In this document: positions 1 through 6,578 of the stretch, piece by piece
How positions within the stretch are numbered: position 1 is the first letter of the stretch
Layout of the letters: every line of letters starts with the position of its first letter
IMG/VR virus record: IMGVR_UViG_3300021180_000055
Location: 1-20,700 of that record
Reading direction: 5' to 3' (one strand)
Length of the DNA stretch: 20,700 nucleotides
Origin: a virus
Position numbers and translations under genes: made by a program
The notes under the pieces: generated by a model
Database searches by the model: none
What the model was told of the DNA's origin: nothing
Seen by the model: only the letters and a program-made list of their open reading frames with translations

Positions 1-443
1 AGCGCCGCCTCGGCCCTGCCATCGTCCATCTTGCGCGCGAACAGTTGGGCTTTGCCCGGCCAGCGATTGATGGCGTTCGATCGCGCCATGTCCTTCATGT
101 CTTTGACGGGCGGGATGCCGACGACGCGCTTCCATGTGACGGGGGTGATGAAGATGGTGGGAATAGCTGCGGCAGCGAGGACGCCACGAACAACACCTTT
201 TGCATCTCCAAAGCTGAAAGCCCCGACAGCTCCCTCCATAGGTCGAGGACCGACGCGTTCAACAAAGGCTCGATCGGCGTGAGATTTGTAGACGATTTCA
301 GCCAGGAGCGGAGCATTGATGGTTCTCCGTTTTGCCGGGCCATCGCGTAGGCACGGCATGTCGAACACGTCGACCAGCTCGCCCGCGTCGGTCAAGACGG
401 CGAGCGCTCCGCCCGCGCCGATGTCAACGCCGAGAATTGTCAT
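1..443 (-). CDS. RuvC-like Holliday junction resolvase (partial, C-terminus off the window)
   Basis: Reading leftward from ATG at 443 gives at least 147 residues with the layout of phage RuvC-like endonucleases. The start is MTILGVDIGAGGALAVL, with the first catalytic Asp at residue 7. A strand ending in FVERV supplies Glu62, and MDDGRAEAA near the edge supplies the distal acidic pair (Asp140/Asp141, Glu145). The conserved middle KGVVRGVLAAAAIPTIFITP (residues 82-101) also fits. Such enzymes use an RNase H fold to cut four-way DNA junctions; in phages they are thought to clear branched DNA before packaging. The start is preferred because the family's first beta strand begins right there, and because the stop of a possible upstream tiny ORF overlaps it as ATGA. 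The last residues lie outside the window, so the final catalytic Asp cannot be checked. The family call is firm; the in vivo role is inferred. Confidence 0.8.
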   Translation of the reverse strand, partial: MTILGVDIGAGGALAVLTDAGELVDVFDMPCLRDGPAKRRTINAPLLAEIVYKSHADRAFVERVGPRPMEGAVGAFSFGDAKGVVRGVLAAAAIPTIFITPVTWKRVVGIPPVKDMKDMARSNAINRWPGKAQLFARKMDDGRAEAA

Positions 444-502
444 CGTCGACCGCTTCGTCTGACGGGTCCGGTTCGGCCGCCTCGCCCCGGCGACCGTCTC
501 AT
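440..502 (-). CDS. doubtful 20-aa Arg-rich ORF bridging to the resolvase
   Basis: The ORF begins MRRSPGRGGRTG and has eight Arg in 20 residues. Its ATG overlaps the stop of the 49-aa ORF (ATGA), and its TGA overlaps the ATG of the resolvase (ATGA). That tidy overlap is the only support. There is no good Shine-Dalgarno and no recognisable domain. Arg-rich frames arise easily by chance in this GC-rich DNA. It is listed so that the stretch is described, not as a confident gene. Confidence 0.15.
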   Translation of the reverse strand: MRRSPGRGGRTGPVRRSGRR

Positions 503-648
503 GGGTTTCTCCGCGATCGACGCCTGCCTCGGCCGACGCCCTGCCGATGTCCTCGGGCGCGCTTGACGCGCGTCGTCGGTCGCTTGGTGGGGAGCCTGCC
601 AGCGGGATCGACGCGAGAGCGCGGGCCAAGCCGCACGCCTTTCGCCAT
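499..648 (-). CDS. small basic protein, 49 aa, unknown
   Basis: The ATG at 648 sits five bases after a perfect AGGAGG, one of the best ribosome binding sites in the window. The product begins MAKGVRLGPRSRVDPAGR and becomes almost purely Arg, Gly and His in its second half. A GTG at 693 in the same frame would add 15 residues (VDASPQFVPQRQEDV), but its ribosome site is poor. After the stop, the same frame continues with an acidic, protein-like stretch (GEAAEPDPSDEAVDDD) up to the resolvase start. The +1/-1 frames also look partly coding, so an indel inside a once longer gene is possible. No family is recognised. Confidence 0.35.
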   Translation of the reverse strand: MAKGVRLGPRSRVDPAGRLPTKRPTTRVKRARGHRQGVGRGRRRSRRNP

Positions 649-767
649 CACATCCTCCTGCCTTTGCGGTACGAATTGAGGCGAGGCGTCCACCGTGGCA
701 GACGCCAGCCTTTAGGCTTGAGCTGCCTCTGCAAATTTTGCGTATTGCGGAGGCCAGTTCGGCGCAT
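648..767 (-). CDS. small basic protein, 39 aa, unknown
   Basis: The ORF starts MRRTGLRNTQNLQRQLKPKG and ends KGRRM. Its last codons carry the AGGAGG that serves the next gene, and its stop overlaps the next ATG as TGATG, a junction seen twice elsewhere in this phage (3433 and 12585). Its own ribosome site is weak. Another minus frame over the same bases reads NAPNWPPQYAKFAEAAQA between two stops and looks equally protein-like. The coding frame is therefore uncertain. Confidence 0.25.
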   Translation of the reverse strand: MRRTGLRNTQNLQRQLKPKGWRLPRWTPRLNSYRKGRRM

Positions 768-771
768 TGGC

Positions 772-834
772 CTAACGGCGCTTACGAGCGCGGATGCGAC
801 GGGCGCGTCGCGTCTGTCGGAGCCGTTTAGCCAT
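772..834 (-). CDS. tiny Arg/Lys-rich ORF, 20 aa
   Basis: The ORF starts MAKRLRQTRRARR; about half of its 20 residues are Arg, and most of the rest of its charge is Lys. A GGAGG lies eight bases before the ATG, inside the end of the 26-aa ORF. It ends at a TAG; the same frame then stays open for 19 protein-like codons to a TAA. If translated, it would bind nucleic acid by charge alone. It could equally be composition noise. Confidence 0.25.
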   Translation of the reverse strand: MAKRLRQTRRARRIRARKRR

Positions 835-839
835 GGACC

Positions 840-920
840 TTACCTCCGCCTGCCCCTTCGACCGCGCCGACGGCCACGTCGATCTTCGGTGAAGTCATCC
901 CAATGCGTGTTCGGTCCCAT
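840..920 (-). CDS. tiny ORF, 26 aa, acidic start and Arg/Gly tail
   Basis: The ORF reads MGPNTHWDDFTEDRRG and ends in an Arg/Gly run. AAGGAG lies six bases before the ATG, well placed. It is the first ORF after the gp10-like gene, 66 bases downstream, and opens the chain of tiny ORFs before the resolvase. The varied N-terminus makes it the most protein-like of the set. No function is recognised. Confidence 0.3.
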   Translation of the reverse strand: MGPNTHWDDFTEDRRGRRRGRRGRRR

Positions 921-986
921 GGCTCTCTCCTTGTTGCAGCAAGGCCACGCGGCGGACGACGCGACGTGGCGTCACCTCTCGTCTTT

Positions 987-2621
987 CTACGCTCCGTAGA
1001 GCGTTCTCTCCTCGGCGGCCAAGTGGAGCCGCTCGATCACAAAATCAGGCGAATTTGACTGCAAGTCAATGGCGGACCAAATTCCCGCACCGTGCAGCGG
1101 CGAAGGCAGAATGCCGAACTGTCGGCCGCGCGTCAGCTCGAAATCGACGTTTTCGACGCCGCCGGGGATGCCGCCGCCGCCGCTGGTGACGGTTCCCGTG
1201 ATCGAGACGCCGCGTCCGTCATTGTCCTCGACTTCTGCATAGAGCCGCTTGACGTTCTTGAACGTCAGCGCCGACAGCTTGCCCGATGTCACGCGCAGTT
1301 GCTTGGTCGACAATCGCTTGACGAGCGTCGAGCTCGGGGCGGCGAACAGCCGATAGAGATGCGTTCCGTCGGTCCCGTAGGGCGTGATCGTGCTGTCCTG
1401 TTCGTAAGCGCTGATATTGGTCAGCTCCAAGCCCTGTGAGGCGACGGACCAAAATTCGTTGCCCTTGGTCGGGTGAAACATGAGCAACAGCGAGCGCGTG
1501 ACGCCGAATGGATCGGTGAAGCGTCCGTTGAGGAGCATGACGCGGAAGCCGAAGATCGTCGCCGGGGCGAACGTGGGCAGATATTGCGACGTGTCGACGG
1601 TGTTCCAGATGTTCGTGATCTTGTCGCCGATCGGCACGGCTTCGCCGCCTTGCAGGATCGAGATGCCTGCGCCGTTGAACATGGTGAAATAGCGCCCCAG
1701 CCGTCCGATCGGACGCGGGAAGCGCTGCCCGACTTGCGGGTCGACGTTGAAGTAATTGAAGTCGGTCGTGACGGGCTGGGTGAGCTGGCCGGGCGTGCCA
1801 ATCAGAGTGACGTTGTTGATGGCGTCGATCGAGCTGTCGCCGAAAAAATAGAGGTAGCCAGCGGACGCAGCGATGTCCATGAACGAGTAGACGAGCCGAT
1901 CGCCGAAATAGCCGAAGCTGCCGCCGCCGTTGGCGGTCGAGAAATCAGCGCCGTTCGATGGCGCACTGAATGAACAGACATCCTTGCCGATGACCCAAAG
2001 GCGGGAGCTGTAAACCTCCATGCCATAGATGCCGGGGAGGCCGACGGGCATCGGCGGGATTGGGGCGGTCGGGTCTGTTTCGGCGAGGTCGGTCAGCCAA
2101 TCGGGGGCGGGATCGCCGGGCGCCGAGAGGGTGACGCCGTCCCACGCGTACAAGCCACGCGGGCTACCGAACAGGACGCCGCCCTGCTGTCCGACTTGCG
2201 AGCCGACGAACGCCGGTCGCCAGACTTTGGCGCTCGCCCAATATTGCGGCGCTATCGGTTGCCAAGCAATCCCGCTCGCGCGGAGCCCCGTCGTCGCCGA
2301 CGTATTAAGATCGACCTCGTCAATGGTGCCATCAGAAAGAAAAAACCAACCCATGGCGCCGGGAGGAGGAGCGCCAAATTGGCTCGTCTGGTTGCCGTAG
2401 AACCCAGTAAAGAACCTAAGAATGGTCGTGCCGGTCGGAGCGGTGTAAATGGGCGCGGACGGTCCCCAGCATGTGCGAAGATTGCCGGGGCCGACGGCGA
2501 AGAAATTCTCGTTCCACCACTCCTCCTGATCGTCGATCGAGCCGCGCTTGGATTGTTGGTTCAATCCGCGCCATTGCTCGACCGTCGTGATGTCAAAGGG
2601 ATTGTCCGACTGTATGGCCAT
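987..2621 (-). CDS. P22 gp10-like packaged-DNA stabilisation / tail hub protein
   Basis: A 544-residue protein starts at ATG 2621. It is rich in short beta strands with repeated aromatic-glycine turns (FFTGFYGNQ, YLYFFGDSSIDAINNV, GRYFTMFNGAGISILQGG, THLYRLFAAPSS), as expected for a propeller-like virion protein. Length and position fit the phage stabilisation family of P22 gp10, about 470 residues, which closes the portal channel below gp4 and above the tail needle. Here it follows the gp4-like adaptor and the Ala/Pro-rich protein, the order expected for a podovirus neck. There is no clear Shine-Dalgarno before the ATG; the dyad and promoter region at 2623-2665 begins just upstream. The neck assignment is inferred from fold-like texture and order, not from an exact motif. 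A generic tail protein is the alternative. Confidence 0.55.
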   Translation of the reverse strand: MAIQSDNPFDITTVEQWRGLNQQSKRGSIDDQEEWWNENFFAVGPGNLRTCWGPSAPIYTAPTGTTILRFFTGFYGNQTSQFGAPPPGAMGWFFLSDGTIDEVDLNTSATTGLRASGIAWQPIAPQYWASAKVWRPAFVGSQVGQQGGVLFGSPRGLYAWDGVTLSAPGDPAPDWLTDLAETDPTAPIPPMPVGLPGIYGMEVYSSRLWVIGKDVCSFSAPSNGADFSTANGGGSFGYFGDRLVYSFMDIAASAGYLYFFGDSSIDAINNVTLIGTPGQLTQPVTTDFNYFNVDPQVGQRFPRPIGRLGRYFTMFNGAGISILQGGEAVPIGDKITNIWNTVDTSQYLPTFAPATIFGFRVMLLNGRFTDPFGVTRSLLLMFHPTKGNEFWSVASQGLELTNISAYEQDSTITPYGTDGTHLYRLFAAPSSTLVKRLSTKQLRVTSGKLSALTFKNVKRLYAEVEDNDGRGVSITGTVTSGGGGIPGGVENVDFELTRGRQFGILPSPLHGAGIWSAIDLQSNSPDFVIERLHLAAEERTLYGA

Positions 2622-2622
2622 G

Positions 2623-2643
2623 TGTCACGCTAATGGGTTGACA
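2623..2643. promoter_or_regulatory. operator-like dyad TGTCA-N11-TGACA
   Basis: Both half sites are exact and 11 bases apart. The right half also opens a second, 17-bp palindrome GGGTTGACAGTCAACCC at 2635-2651. The site lies between the divergent gp10-like gene (start 2621) and the 68-aa gene (start 2686), so one bound protein could affect both. The same dyad recurs throughout the window. Confidence 0.6.
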
Positions 2644-2665
2644 GTCAACCCGATTGCGCTATGAT
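2638..2665 (+). promoter_or_regulatory. sigma70-like promoter for the 68-aa membrane protein
   Basis: TTGACA at 2638-2643, a 16-base spacer, then TATGAT at 2660-2665. This is a full-consensus -35 and a five-of-six -10, the strongest promoter match seen. The -35 is shared with the dyad and the 17-bp palindrome, so a bound regulator should block it. GGAGG at 2673-2677 is followed by ATG at 2686. Confidence 0.7.
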
Positions 2666-2685
2666 GCACAGTCGGAGGCTGGAAC

Positions 2686-2892
2686 ATGTTGGACCTGATC
2701 GGCGTGGCGATGGTAACGGCTGGATTGCTGACTTGCACGGGCGGCGCCTTGGCTGTTTTGCCACGAAAGAGGAGGCCGCTGCTCATGTACGCGCTGGCGG
2801 CGCCCATCCCGTGGGCGCTACCGCTGGTGATGGCCGGACAGACCATTAGCTGGCTTATTCGGACTGCGTATCGGGGTCTTGCGGGTCTTTGA
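2686..2892 (+). CDS. small two-helix membrane protein on the opposite strand
   Basis: A 68-residue protein begins MLDLIGVAMVTAGLLTC. It has two hydrophobic segments, about residues 4-27 and 33-58, separated by a basic loop (PRKRRP); the tail is basic. GGAGG lies eight bases before the ATG, and the promoter at 2638-2665 is well placed. It is the only plus-strand gene inside the late block, and its last 38 bases overlap the convergent end of the 192-aa gene. Its own promoter, the operator and the reversed strand give it a moron-like profile, perhaps made at a different time from the virion genes. A holin-like or superinfection role is possible, but nothing in the sequence decides it. Confidence 0.6.
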   Translation: MLDLIGVAMVTAGLLTCTGGALAVLPRKRRPLLMYALAAPIPWALPLVMAGQTISWLIRTAYRGLAGL

Positions 2893-3433
2893 GCCGCCCG
2901 CGCGCCATCTTGCTGCGCGCCTTTTTCGCCAGCGCTCCGGCGACGGCTTGCTCGCCGACGGCGCTCGCTGTGTCGGCAGCTTCGCCCGGCGCCCAGAAGC
3001 CGCCGCCGCTTCCCATCGGCGGGTTGAGCGCCTTGTCGACGGCTTGCTCGCCCCACGCCTGCCCTCGGGTGCGATCGACTTCGGCGGTCGGCGACGGGGC
3101 GGTTGATTGCCCGACGGCTTGCTCGCCCCACGCCTGCGCGCGCGGATCGCGCTCGCCCTGAAACGCTTCGCTCTTGACGTTTAGCGTCGGGGGTTTTTCC
3201 AGCTCGCGCTGCACCGCGCCCCTGCCATAGTTCTGAGCGCGAAGGGCGGGAGCCGCCGCCGCTATGGCGTCAGGACCGGCCGCCGCTGGCGCGGGAGCTG
3301 CGGCGGGCGCAGCCGGGGCGGGCGTCCCCATGGTCGGCTCAATGCGCTGATTGAGACCGTAGGGATCCTCGGCCAGCAACCACGAGCGCATGAGCTGGTG
3401 CAGCCCGTGCATCTGTCCCGCGTCTTTCGCCAT
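2855..3433 (-). CDS. Ala/Pro-rich virion-associated candidate with GEQAV repeats
   Basis: A 192-residue protein starts at ATG 3433 (MAKDAGQMHGLHQLMRSW). Its start overlaps the stop of the gp4-like gene by one base (TGATG). An N-terminal helical part is followed by a long Ala/Pro linker (about residues 38-70). After that comes a segment carrying QAWGEQAV twice and VGEQAV once. The tail is basic (KKARSKMARGRLK). The tight coupling between two neck genes suggests a virion or assembly role. I recognise no family. A longer reading from upstream starts would run through the gp4-like gene in another frame and is rejected. Confidence 0.6.
   Translation of the reverse strand: MAKDAGQMHGLHQLMRSWLLAEDPYGLNQRIEPTMGTPAPAAPAAAPAPAAAGPDAIAAAAPALRAQNYGRGAVQRELEKPPTLNVKSEAFQGERDPRAQAWGEQAVGQSTAPSPTAEVDRTRGQAWGEQAVDKALNPPMGSGGGFWAPGEAADTASAVGEQAVAGALAKKARSKMARGRLKDPQDPDTQSE
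2942..3137 (-). repeat. in-gene direct repeats encoding GEQAV
   Basis: A 25-base direct repeat occurs at 3038-3062 and 3113-3137, 75 bases apart. A 15-base partial copy lies at 2942-2956. All three are in the same frame of the 192-aa gene, and both full copies encode GEQAV preceded by QAW. Near-identical DNA, not just protein, points to recent duplication or recombination-driven growth. Confidence 0.75.
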
Positions 3434-4167
3434 CACGCGCTCCTCATCGTTGCGCCGTAGACGTTCTGGATCATCTGCGGACAAACGACGGCTGCGCACA
3501 TCGGAAGATCGCTGTTGAACAGCTCCGCCATCGCTTGCGCGTCCTCCTTCCGCTGCTGCTGGGTGAGCGCCAGCATCGCCGCCCAATAGCTCACGGCGTC
3601 GGTCCACGGATAGGGAATGGGCTCGAGGTCGTCATCGGTGAGCAACGGCTTGGGGATGATGGTGAGGTCGACTTCCATCGGCGCGGCGATCGACGGGATC
3701 GGCGCGAGGTAGAGCGCGGCCAGCGGGCCGACGCCATATTGCGCGTACCAGCCAGGCTGGCTGATCGTGCCGTAGAACGTCCCGCCATAGATGCGAAACC
3801 TGCCTTGGAAATCGGTCCACACGATGCGCTTCCAAACCGGCTTCCACGTTCCGCCGGTGATCGACCAGATGCCGTCGACGTCCTCCTGCCATTGGCCGCC
3901 GATGCCGATGGCGAGCGAGCGGCAGGAGAGGATCGACTGCGCCTGCGGGCAAACCTGTTGCACGAGCGCGTTCCATTCGGAGAACGGATAGACTTCGCGG
4001 TTCGGCTTGGTTTGCAATCCGGGCGGGATGAGGCGGATGCAGCCTGAGACGGCGGCGATGCGGCGGCGGGAGCGATTGATGAAGGCGTTAAGCTGCGGGA
4101 TCGTGAAGAATTGCCCCTGAGTGTCGTTCAGGTGGCTTTGAACCTCACTGACATAAGCCGCTAGCAT
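3433..4167 (-). CDS. P22 gp4-like head-tail adaptor
   Basis: A 244-residue protein begins MLAAYVSEVQSHLNDTQGQF, then FTIPQLNAFINRSRRRIA. This helical opening, with a 'duration of ordered strip, then N-R-SRRRIA' pattern, is typical of podovirus adaptor proteins of the gp4 type. They ring the portal and accept gp10 and the tail. The middle contains IYGGTFYGTISQPGWYAQYG, and the end is helical (YWAAMLALTQQQRKEDA). It is longer than P22 gp4 (about 166 residues). The gene lies between the Ig-like protein and the coupled 192-aa gene, close to the gp10-like gene. There is no strong Shine-Dalgarno. Homology is judged by eye, so moderate confidence. Confidence 0.55.
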   Translation of the reverse strand: MLAAYVSEVQSHLNDTQGQFFTIPQLNAFINRSRRRIAAVSGCIRLIPPGLQTKPNREVYPFSEWNALVQQVCPQAQSILSCRSLAIGIGGQWQEDVDGIWSITGGTWKPVWKRIVWTDFQGRFRIYGGTFYGTISQPGWYAQYGVGPLAALYLAPIPSIAAPMEVDLTIIPKPLLTDDDLEPIPYPWTDAVSYWAAMLALTQQQRKEDAQAMAELFNSDLPMCAAVVCPQMIQNVYGATMRSA

Positions 4168-4176
4168 CAGCCATCT

Positions 4177-5052
4177 TTACCGCTTTTTCTTCGTCGGGGC
4201 GCGATGCCCGGTGCGGTGCGTGGGGGCGGGGGCAGCGCGGGAGGGCAGAGTATCGGGCGCGTCCTCCTCGTCGAGCGGCGGCGGCGTGATCGGGCCGACG
4301 GGCAGGCTGGACATGCTCGCTTCGCCGCCCGGCCCGGTCGCGGTGACATCGACGCCGATTAGGGCGCCTTCGTCCGCGCCGACGAGCGCATAGACCGCCC
4401 CGGTCGCGCCTGCGATCGGCGAGCCGTCGCGGGTCCACTCACGGGCGTAAGTCGTCGCGTTCGTCCATGTTCCGGTGGTCGAAGTCAGGTTCGAGCCGGT
4501 TACTGTCGTGCCAGTGACCAGTGGTCGCACGGTGTTGACCGGCGGCGGCTGGGTCGGCGGCGGGTTCCACGGCAGTTGCGGAATGGTCGGGACCGACGAA
4601 TAGACGATCGGCGGCGGGGTCTGGCCGGGCGTCGACGGCAGAGGCGGCGGCACGGTCCCGATCTTGAAGATGTTGGCGAACACGATCGGCGGCGATGGCG
4701 GCGTGGTCGTGGTGTAGCCGGGGAACAGGGTCGCCGGGACGAGCGCGGTGCCGGGCGGGACGAACTGCGGTTGCGTGACGCCGGGAATGGAGGGCGGAAC
4801 GGGCGCCGGGCCGACGGCCGGGCCGACGAGCGGACCTCGTGGAACTGTGACGGGTGCGGTGTTTGATCCGGTCGGCGGGAAAACCGGATAGCCGACGGGA
4901 TTGGCGATCGGCGGCGGCGGAATGATCGGCGTGCCGGTGATGGGGCCTGCAGCTGGCACGGTCGCCGAGCCGCTGCTGAATACGGGCTGCGGGATGCCCG
5001 CGATCGAGGGCGGGACGGGCGCGGGCTGGATTGGGGGCGTGCCGTTGCTCAT
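4177..5052 (-). CDS. Pro-rich protein with C-terminal Ig-like domain
   Basis: A 291-residue protein starts at ATG 5052; the ATGA overlap with the stop of the 168-aa gene suggests coupled translation. Residues 1 to about 180 are Pro/Thr/Val-rich with repeats such as PAPVPPSIAGIPQP and PAPVPPSIPGVTQP. Then follows a classic bacterial/phage Ig-like domain (about residues 182-262). Signature pieces are GTWTNATTYAREWTRDGSPI, AGATGAVYALVGADEGALIG and VDVTATGPGGEAS. The tail is short and basic (APTKKKR). Phage Ig-like domains usually decorate capsids or tails and may bind surface sugars. Downstream of the coat gene, a head fibre or decoration role is a reasonable inference. Confidence 0.6.
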   Translation of the reverse strand: MSNGTPPIQPAPVPPSIAGIPQPVFSSGSATVPAAGPITGTPIIPPPPIANPVGYPVFPPTGSNTAPVTVPRGPLVGPAVGPAPVPPSIPGVTQPQFVPPGTALVPATLFPGYTTTTPPSPPIVFANIFKIGTVPPPLPSTPGQTPPPIVYSSVPTIPQLPWNPPPTQPPPVNTVRPLVTGTTVTGSNLTSTTGTWTNATTYAREWTRDGSPIAGATGAVYALVGADEGALIGVDVTATGPGGEASMSSLPVGPITPPPLDEEDAPDTLPSRAAPAPTHRTGHRAPTKKKR

Positions 5053-5555
5053 ACGCTGTACGCCTGCGTTATGGTGGCGCAGCCGCTCCCGGTGATGACG
5101 ACGTTCTGGCCGTCGGCGATGACGAGCCCTAACGCGCCGGATGGAACGAGCGTCGAACACGGCGCGGGAACGAACTGCCAGCCGAACCAATTCGGCGGCC
5201 GGCGCCCGGCGAACGGGTAGATGGGCGGTCCGGCGTCCCCGGTTTTGCGCTGCCAAGCCCGAAATCCCTCAAGCACATCGTCGAACCGACGGAAGGGCGG
5301 CGGGCCTTTCGGTGGACAACTAGTTGGCGGAACCGCGCCCCCGACTAGTCCAGTGCCGGGCGTTCGGGCTGGGTTGGAGGGGATCACGGGCGGGTAATAC
5401 ATGACGACGCGGTTCGAGCCGGTTGCGACGACCCACGCGCCGGTCGGGATCACGAAACCGTTACAGAAACACCCGACGTTGATCTGGCGCGGTTGTCCGA
5501 ACGGCGACAGCGAAGCGCCGGGAGGTCCGGGCGGCCATGCGCTGACGGGGAGCAT
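5049..5555 (-). CDS. Gly/Pro-rich protein next to the coat gene, unknown
   Basis: A 168-residue protein. Its ATG at 5555 directly follows the coat TAA, and it overlaps the next gene by ATGA. The sequence is rich in Pro, Gly and aromatic residues with beta-like pieces (GCFCNGFVIPTGAWVVATGS, NRVVMYYPP, NWFGWQFVPAPCSTLVP, NVVITGSGCATITQAYSV). Five Cys residues are spread along it. There is no signal peptide. The position, locked between the coat and the Ig-like gene, suggests a capsid decoration or head-surface protein. No family is recognised. Confidence 0.5.
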   Translation of the reverse strand: MLPVSAWPPGPPGASLSPFGQPRQINVGCFCNGFVIPTGAWVVATGSNRVVMYYPPVIPSNPARTPGTGLVGGAVPPTSCPPKGPPPFRRFDDVLEGFRAWQRKTGDAGPPIYPFAGRRPPNWFGWQFVPAPCSTLVPSGALGLVIADGQNVVITGSGCATITQAYSV

Positions 5556-6575
5556 TTAGAACGGCGCCCCTCCCGTGATCCCGGTTATCTGCATCCCGGT
5601 CGATGGCTTAGAGCAGACCAAATTGAGCGCAGTAATCGAAAGACCCACGCTCGCGATCTGTCCTTGCGGGATGGTGGAGTACCAGCCGGTCCACGCAAAA
5701 TTTGCATCTTCATGCACCACTAGTGTGATGTATTTTGAGTTGAAGCCGTAGGCGGTTCCTTGGGGGCAGTTGAGGTCGAAGAATATTGGAGTATCCCCCA
5801 ACAGAAGCCCGCGAAAACCAGAATTAACAGGATCATCCTTACCCCAGCGGGAAGAAGGATCATTGTTGTAGCGCTCCACCGCCATGAAGTCGGTGAGGAG
5901 GGTCGTCCAATCCTCGACCGAACAGACCATGAAATCCAACGCTTCGCCGCCTGAGTTTTTAACCGCGGCGAGCATGTTGGGGATGAACGCGGCGCGGGTC
6001 AGGATGTCGCCAGCGCCTGCGACGACGAGCCCCTGCCAATCCGGGTAGGTCGCCCGACTGAGGCCGCCATAGGTGGGCGCGGTGGTGGCGTTGCCGTAGG
6101 CGTCCTGTAGACTGAACATCTGCAAGACGTTGACGCCGATCGGCGGGCCGAACAGCGCGGTTGTGAGCGCCTGCAATGACGAATTTTTCAGATCGTTGAG
6201 CTTGAGCATGAGGCGCGAGGCGACGGCGATCGCGTCCTGCGTCACGAGCTGTTCGAGGCCAAGCGAGCTGACCGGCGTGGCCAGCGCGCACATGTTAAAT
6301 TCCGCATTGACGGTCGCGGCCACGTCCTGCGGCAGATTGAACTGCCCGGCTGGCCCGATCCAGCTCGATTGGACGTATTGCCCGGTCTGCACCGGCTGGG
6401 TGTACGGCGAGACGCCGCCGCTGGCCCGGATGGCGTTACGAAGGAGGAGGGCGAGGAGCGGATTTTGTTTGTATATTAAGATCACGACCATCTGCGCAAA
6501 GACGCGGCGGACGGTCGCTTGCAGTTCCAATCCGATTGGACCGGATGGAATAATACCCGCGCCAAGCAGGGGCAT
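5556..6575 (-). CDS. major capsid (coat) protein
   Basis: A 339-residue protein starts at ATG 6575 after GGGAG. The order portal, scaffold, coat and its length fit an HK97-fold coat. The N-terminal region (RRVFAQMVVILIYKQNPLL, helical) is followed by a segment with TQPVQTGQYVQSSWIG. A long helix with dense small residues lies near the middle (EQLVTQDAIAVASRLMLKLN). LDFMVCSVEDWTTLLTDF and YNNDPSSRWG are followed by a GDTPIFFD strand and ITLVVHEDANFAWTGW, the usual late strands of viral coats. No protease gene lies nearby, which fits a P22-like head built on a scaffold rather than by cleavage. The exact coat family cannot be set by eye. Confidence 0.7.
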   Translation of the reverse strand: MPLLGAGIIPSGPIGLELQATVRRVFAQMVVILIYKQNPLLALLLRNAIRASGGVSPYTQPVQTGQYVQSSWIGPAGQFNLPQDVAATVNAEFNMCALATPVSSLGLEQLVTQDAIAVASRLMLKLNDLKNSSLQALTTALFGPPIGVNVLQMFSLQDAYGNATTAPTYGGLSRATYPDWQGLVVAGAGDILTRAAFIPNMLAAVKNSGGEALDFMVCSVEDWTTLLTDFMAVERYNNDPSSRWGKDDPVNSGFRGLLLGDTPIFFDLNCPQGTAYGFNSKYITLVVHEDANFAWTGWYSTIPQGQIASVGLSITALNLVCSKPSTGMQITGITGGAPF

Positions 6576-6578
6576 GGT

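Noticed and set aside
547-999. A 150-codon plus-strand open frame over the tiny-ORF region
   Set aside because: Its composition is Arg/Pro-rich, it has no ribosome site, and it has no domain. It crosses the end of the gp10-like gene.
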